From the NCBI GenBank assembly GCA_003229495.1, contig QIEB01000482.1:1-19001 (forward strand): a stretch of 19,001 nucleotides of DNA, written 5' to 3'. The stretch is from Flammeovirgaceae bacterium (GTDB taxonomy: Bacteria > Bacteroidota > Bacteroidia > Cytophagales > Cyclobacteriaceae). A program made the translations under genes and the position numbers. The first letter of the stretch is position 1. Every line of letters starts with the position of its first letter. Of the stretch, positions 17,695 to 19,001 are shown piece after piece. The notes beneath the pieces were generated by a model. That model worked only from the letters and a program-made list of their open reading frames with translations, had not been told where the DNA came from and searched no databases.

Positions 17695-18693
17695 ATGTTC
17701 AAGAGAAAGGTATTCCACGAGATGACTAGATTAAGGTTAGTAGTAACTTTAAGACATTCTATAGGTGTAATAGGTCTTCTAATAATCTACTGTCTAAGTT
17801 CTTCGATTTACGGACAGAACTCCTCGGTATTGTCTTCAGGTCAGTGGGTAAAATTGGGGGTCACTTCAAAAGGTATTTATAAAATAGATTTTGAGACAAT
17901 TCGAGATGCAGGATTTGACCCTGCATCAATTGTAACCGATAATATTCAACTCTACGGGTATGGTGGAGGTATGCTGCCTCAAAGCAACCAAATGGCAAGA
18001 CCATCGGATCTTCTAGAGAATGCTCTATACCGCGTTGGATTAGAAGATGACTCATTTGATGCATCAGATTATATTTTGTTCTTTTCAGAGGGGCCTAATC
18101 TTGAATATATCAACAATGAGGGGCTTCTGGTTTACCAAAAGAACCTTTATGCCGACACCACTTATTATCTTCTTACAGTGGGAACGCAGGCAGGTAAAAG
18201 TATGGACACTATCGCCAGTAAGGGTAATAGCCACCCGGTTGTTGATAGTTACATTGGCTATGCGTATCATGAGGAAGATCTCAAAAATATACTGAGCTCG
18301 GGCCGGGAATGGTACGGGGAGTTAGTGGTGTCATCAAGCCCACTTCGTATCAGCTTTCCCAACATACCTCCGTTAGTTTCGGGATCAACAGTTACTATCA
18401 TTTCTTCTGTATTAAATCAAAGCCAGGATAGAGCCGATTTCAACTTTTCACTAAACGACTCAAATATTGGAGCAATTGAGGCATCGGGAGTTGGGTCAGG
18501 CACCTACGACGACAAGGGAGTAGAGGTATTTGACACCCTTACTATAAATCAGAATGAAGTCAATCAACAAGAGACCTTTAACTTTGAGATTTCATATAAT
18601 GCTGCAGGTAACGGGCGTCTAAACTACCTGCAAGTATCTTACGAAAGTCCGTTGGGTCAACATGACCCACGAAAGTCCGTTGGGTCAACATGA
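17695..18693 (+). CDS. porU: PorU, type IX secretion system C-terminal signal peptidase/sortase: N-terminal part, frameshifted
   Basis: PorU is the surface-located C25-family protease that removes the C-terminal signal of T9SS cargo and attaches cargo to the cell surface. The reading frame has a signal peptide (hydrophobic core GVIGLLIIYCLSSSIYG) and PorU-type N-terminal motifs: LSSGQWVKLGVTSKGIYKID, IQLYGYGGGMLP, FDASDYILFFSEGPN, NLYADTTYYLLTVG and SGREWYGE. PorU is normally over 1000 residues, but this frame ends after about 332 codons. The cause is a 28-bp tandem duplication at 18641-18696, which creates the TGA at 18691-18693. The peptidase domain lies beyond this point. Start choice is uncertain: ATG 17695 is used here; ATG 17722, 11 nt after an AGAAAGG, gives a more compact signal peptide. 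PorU is often followed by porV, which would lie outside the window. Confidence 0.85.
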   Translation: MFKRKVFHEMTRLRLVVTLRHSIGVIGLLIIYCLSSSIYGQNSSVLSSGQWVKLGVTSKGIYKIDFETIRDAGFDPASIVTDNIQLYGYGGGMLPQSNQMARPSDLLENALYRVGLEDDSFDASDYILFFSEGPNLEYINNEGLLVYQKNLYADTTYYLLTVGTQAGKSMDTIASKGNSHPVVDSYIGYAYHEEDLKNILSSGREWYGELVVSSSPLRISFPNIPPLVSGSTVTIISSVLNQSQDRADFNFSLNDSNIGAIEASGVGSGTYDDKGVEVFDTLTINQNEVNQQETFNFEISYNAAGNGRLNYLQVSYESPLGQHDPRKSVGST

Positions 18694-18696
18694 CCC
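18641..18696 (+). repeat. Perfect 28-bp tandem duplication inside porU
   Basis: Bases 18641-18668 and 18669-18696 are identical and directly adjacent. The bases on either side of the unit differ (T before, G after), so the unit is exactly 28 bp. Since 28 is not a multiple of three, the second copy is read in a different phase (Pro-Arg-Lys-Ser-Val-Gly-Ser-Thr, then TGA). Deleting one copy joins YESPLGQHDP directly to ATFFRSPASLNNAL, which continues open to the window end. Confidence 0.98.
18653..18669. repeat. Inverted repeat (hairpin-capable) within the duplicated unit
   Basis: TGGGTCA, a three-base loop ACA, then TGACCCA gives a perfect 7-bp stem. The second copy at 18681-18697 has the same hairpin with the outermost pair reduced to T-G. 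The premature TGA of porU is formed inside the second hairpin. Such small hairpins next to direct repeats can promote slippage during replication. Confidence 0.85.
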
Positions 18697-19001
18697 GGCC
18701 ACATTTTTTCGGTCTCCGGCAAGTTTAAATAATGCTCTTAGTACTTTCATTGTTAAAAATGCCAACAGCGAAACAGTTATTTGGGACGTTACCGATCCAC
18801 AAAACTCTATCATTCAGGAATTTACCCTGGCAGGAGAACAGGCTATTTTTGGAGCCCAGACACAGATCTTAAGAGAATATGTAGTGTTTTCAGGACATGA
18901 TTTTCCCTTACCGATAGCTTCGCAGCCTGTTGCCAACCAGAACCTTCGCGGAATGCAGGTTCCCGATTTGCTCATAGTTGCGCACCCGTTGTTTTCGGTC
19001 G
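18671..19001 (+). pseudogene. porU: Continuation of porU in the shifted frame, truncated by the window end
   Basis: Reading from the GAA at 18671 gives 110 open codons to the end of the window. They read ESPLGQHDPATFFRSPASL and onward through FIVKNANSETVIWDVTD, and ILREYVVFSGHDFPLP to LRGMQVPDLLIVAHPLF. The last segment is typical of the start of the Peptidase_C25 (gingipain-like) domain of PorU, whose catalytic His and Cys would lie further downstream. This frame is the same gene as the preceding CDS, separated from it only by the extra 28-bp copy. I see no signal peptide or convincing start of its own, so it would not be made as an exported protein unless the frame is restored. Confidence 0.8.

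Noticed and set aside
18681..18710. Programmed ribosomal frameshift explaining the porU break
   Set aside because: No prfB-like CTTTGAC or slippery heptamer occurs before the TGA; the T6 run at 18704-18709 is downstream of the stop. The duplicated 28 bp fully accounts for the shift.

Overview
The window looks like ordinary chromosomal DNA of a member of the Bacteroidota, probably a Cytophagales-like or other gliding-type lineage. The evidence is two type IX secretion system (T9SS) genes, sprA and porU, the Bacteroidota-type gene order maeB-ruvA-sprA-gcvH-vanZ-tonB, and promoter-like TAnnTTTG boxes. Base composition is moderately AT-rich throughout. I saw no tRNA, rRNA, CRISPR array, insertion sequence or phage gene. 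Coding density is very high, no gap exceeds about 100 bases, and so no stretch over 300 bases lacks a gene.

Layout. (1) Bases 1-10926, plus strand: the 3' part of maeB (malic enzyme fused to a phosphotransacetylase-like domain), ruvA (Holliday junction binding), the 7.1-kb sprA (T9SS outer-membrane translocon), gcvH (glycine cleavage H protein), a small VanZ-family membrane protein, and a TonB-type energy transducer. ruvA/sprA and gcvH/vanZ are separated by only 5 nt. (2) Bases 10954-16215, minus strand: transcribed in the order FAD oxidoreductase, a large outer-membrane protein with a peptidase-like N-terminus, PD40 repeats and a BamA-like barrel, and the endoribonuclease yicC. (3) Bases 16288-19001, plus strand: a metallo-beta-lactamase-fold hydrolase, pssA (phosphatidylserine synthase), and the N-terminal part of porU (T9SS sortase). 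tonB and yicC converge near 10940. The oxidoreductase and hydrolase diverge from a 72-base region near 16250.

Functional theme. Several genes concern the cell envelope: SprA forms the T9SS outer-membrane pore, PorU processes the C-terminal signals of T9SS cargo, TonB energises outer-membrane transport, the minus-strand barrel protein is outer-membrane, and PssA makes phospholipid. The remainder are housekeeping genes.

The most notable observation is in porU. A perfect 28-bp tandem duplication (18641-18668 and 18669-18696) shifts the reading frame and creates a TGA stop at 18691-18693. Removing one copy restores an uninterrupted PorU-like frame to the end of the window. Each copy contains a short inverted repeat. 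The duplication may be a real inactivating mutation, a reversible slippage switch of the T9SS sortase, or an assembly artefact; the sequence alone cannot decide. Other points of note are a large outer-membrane protein whose expected HExxH peptidase site is degenerate, a G8 tract in a metal-ligand motif of the hydrolase, and a probable TTG start for sprA.
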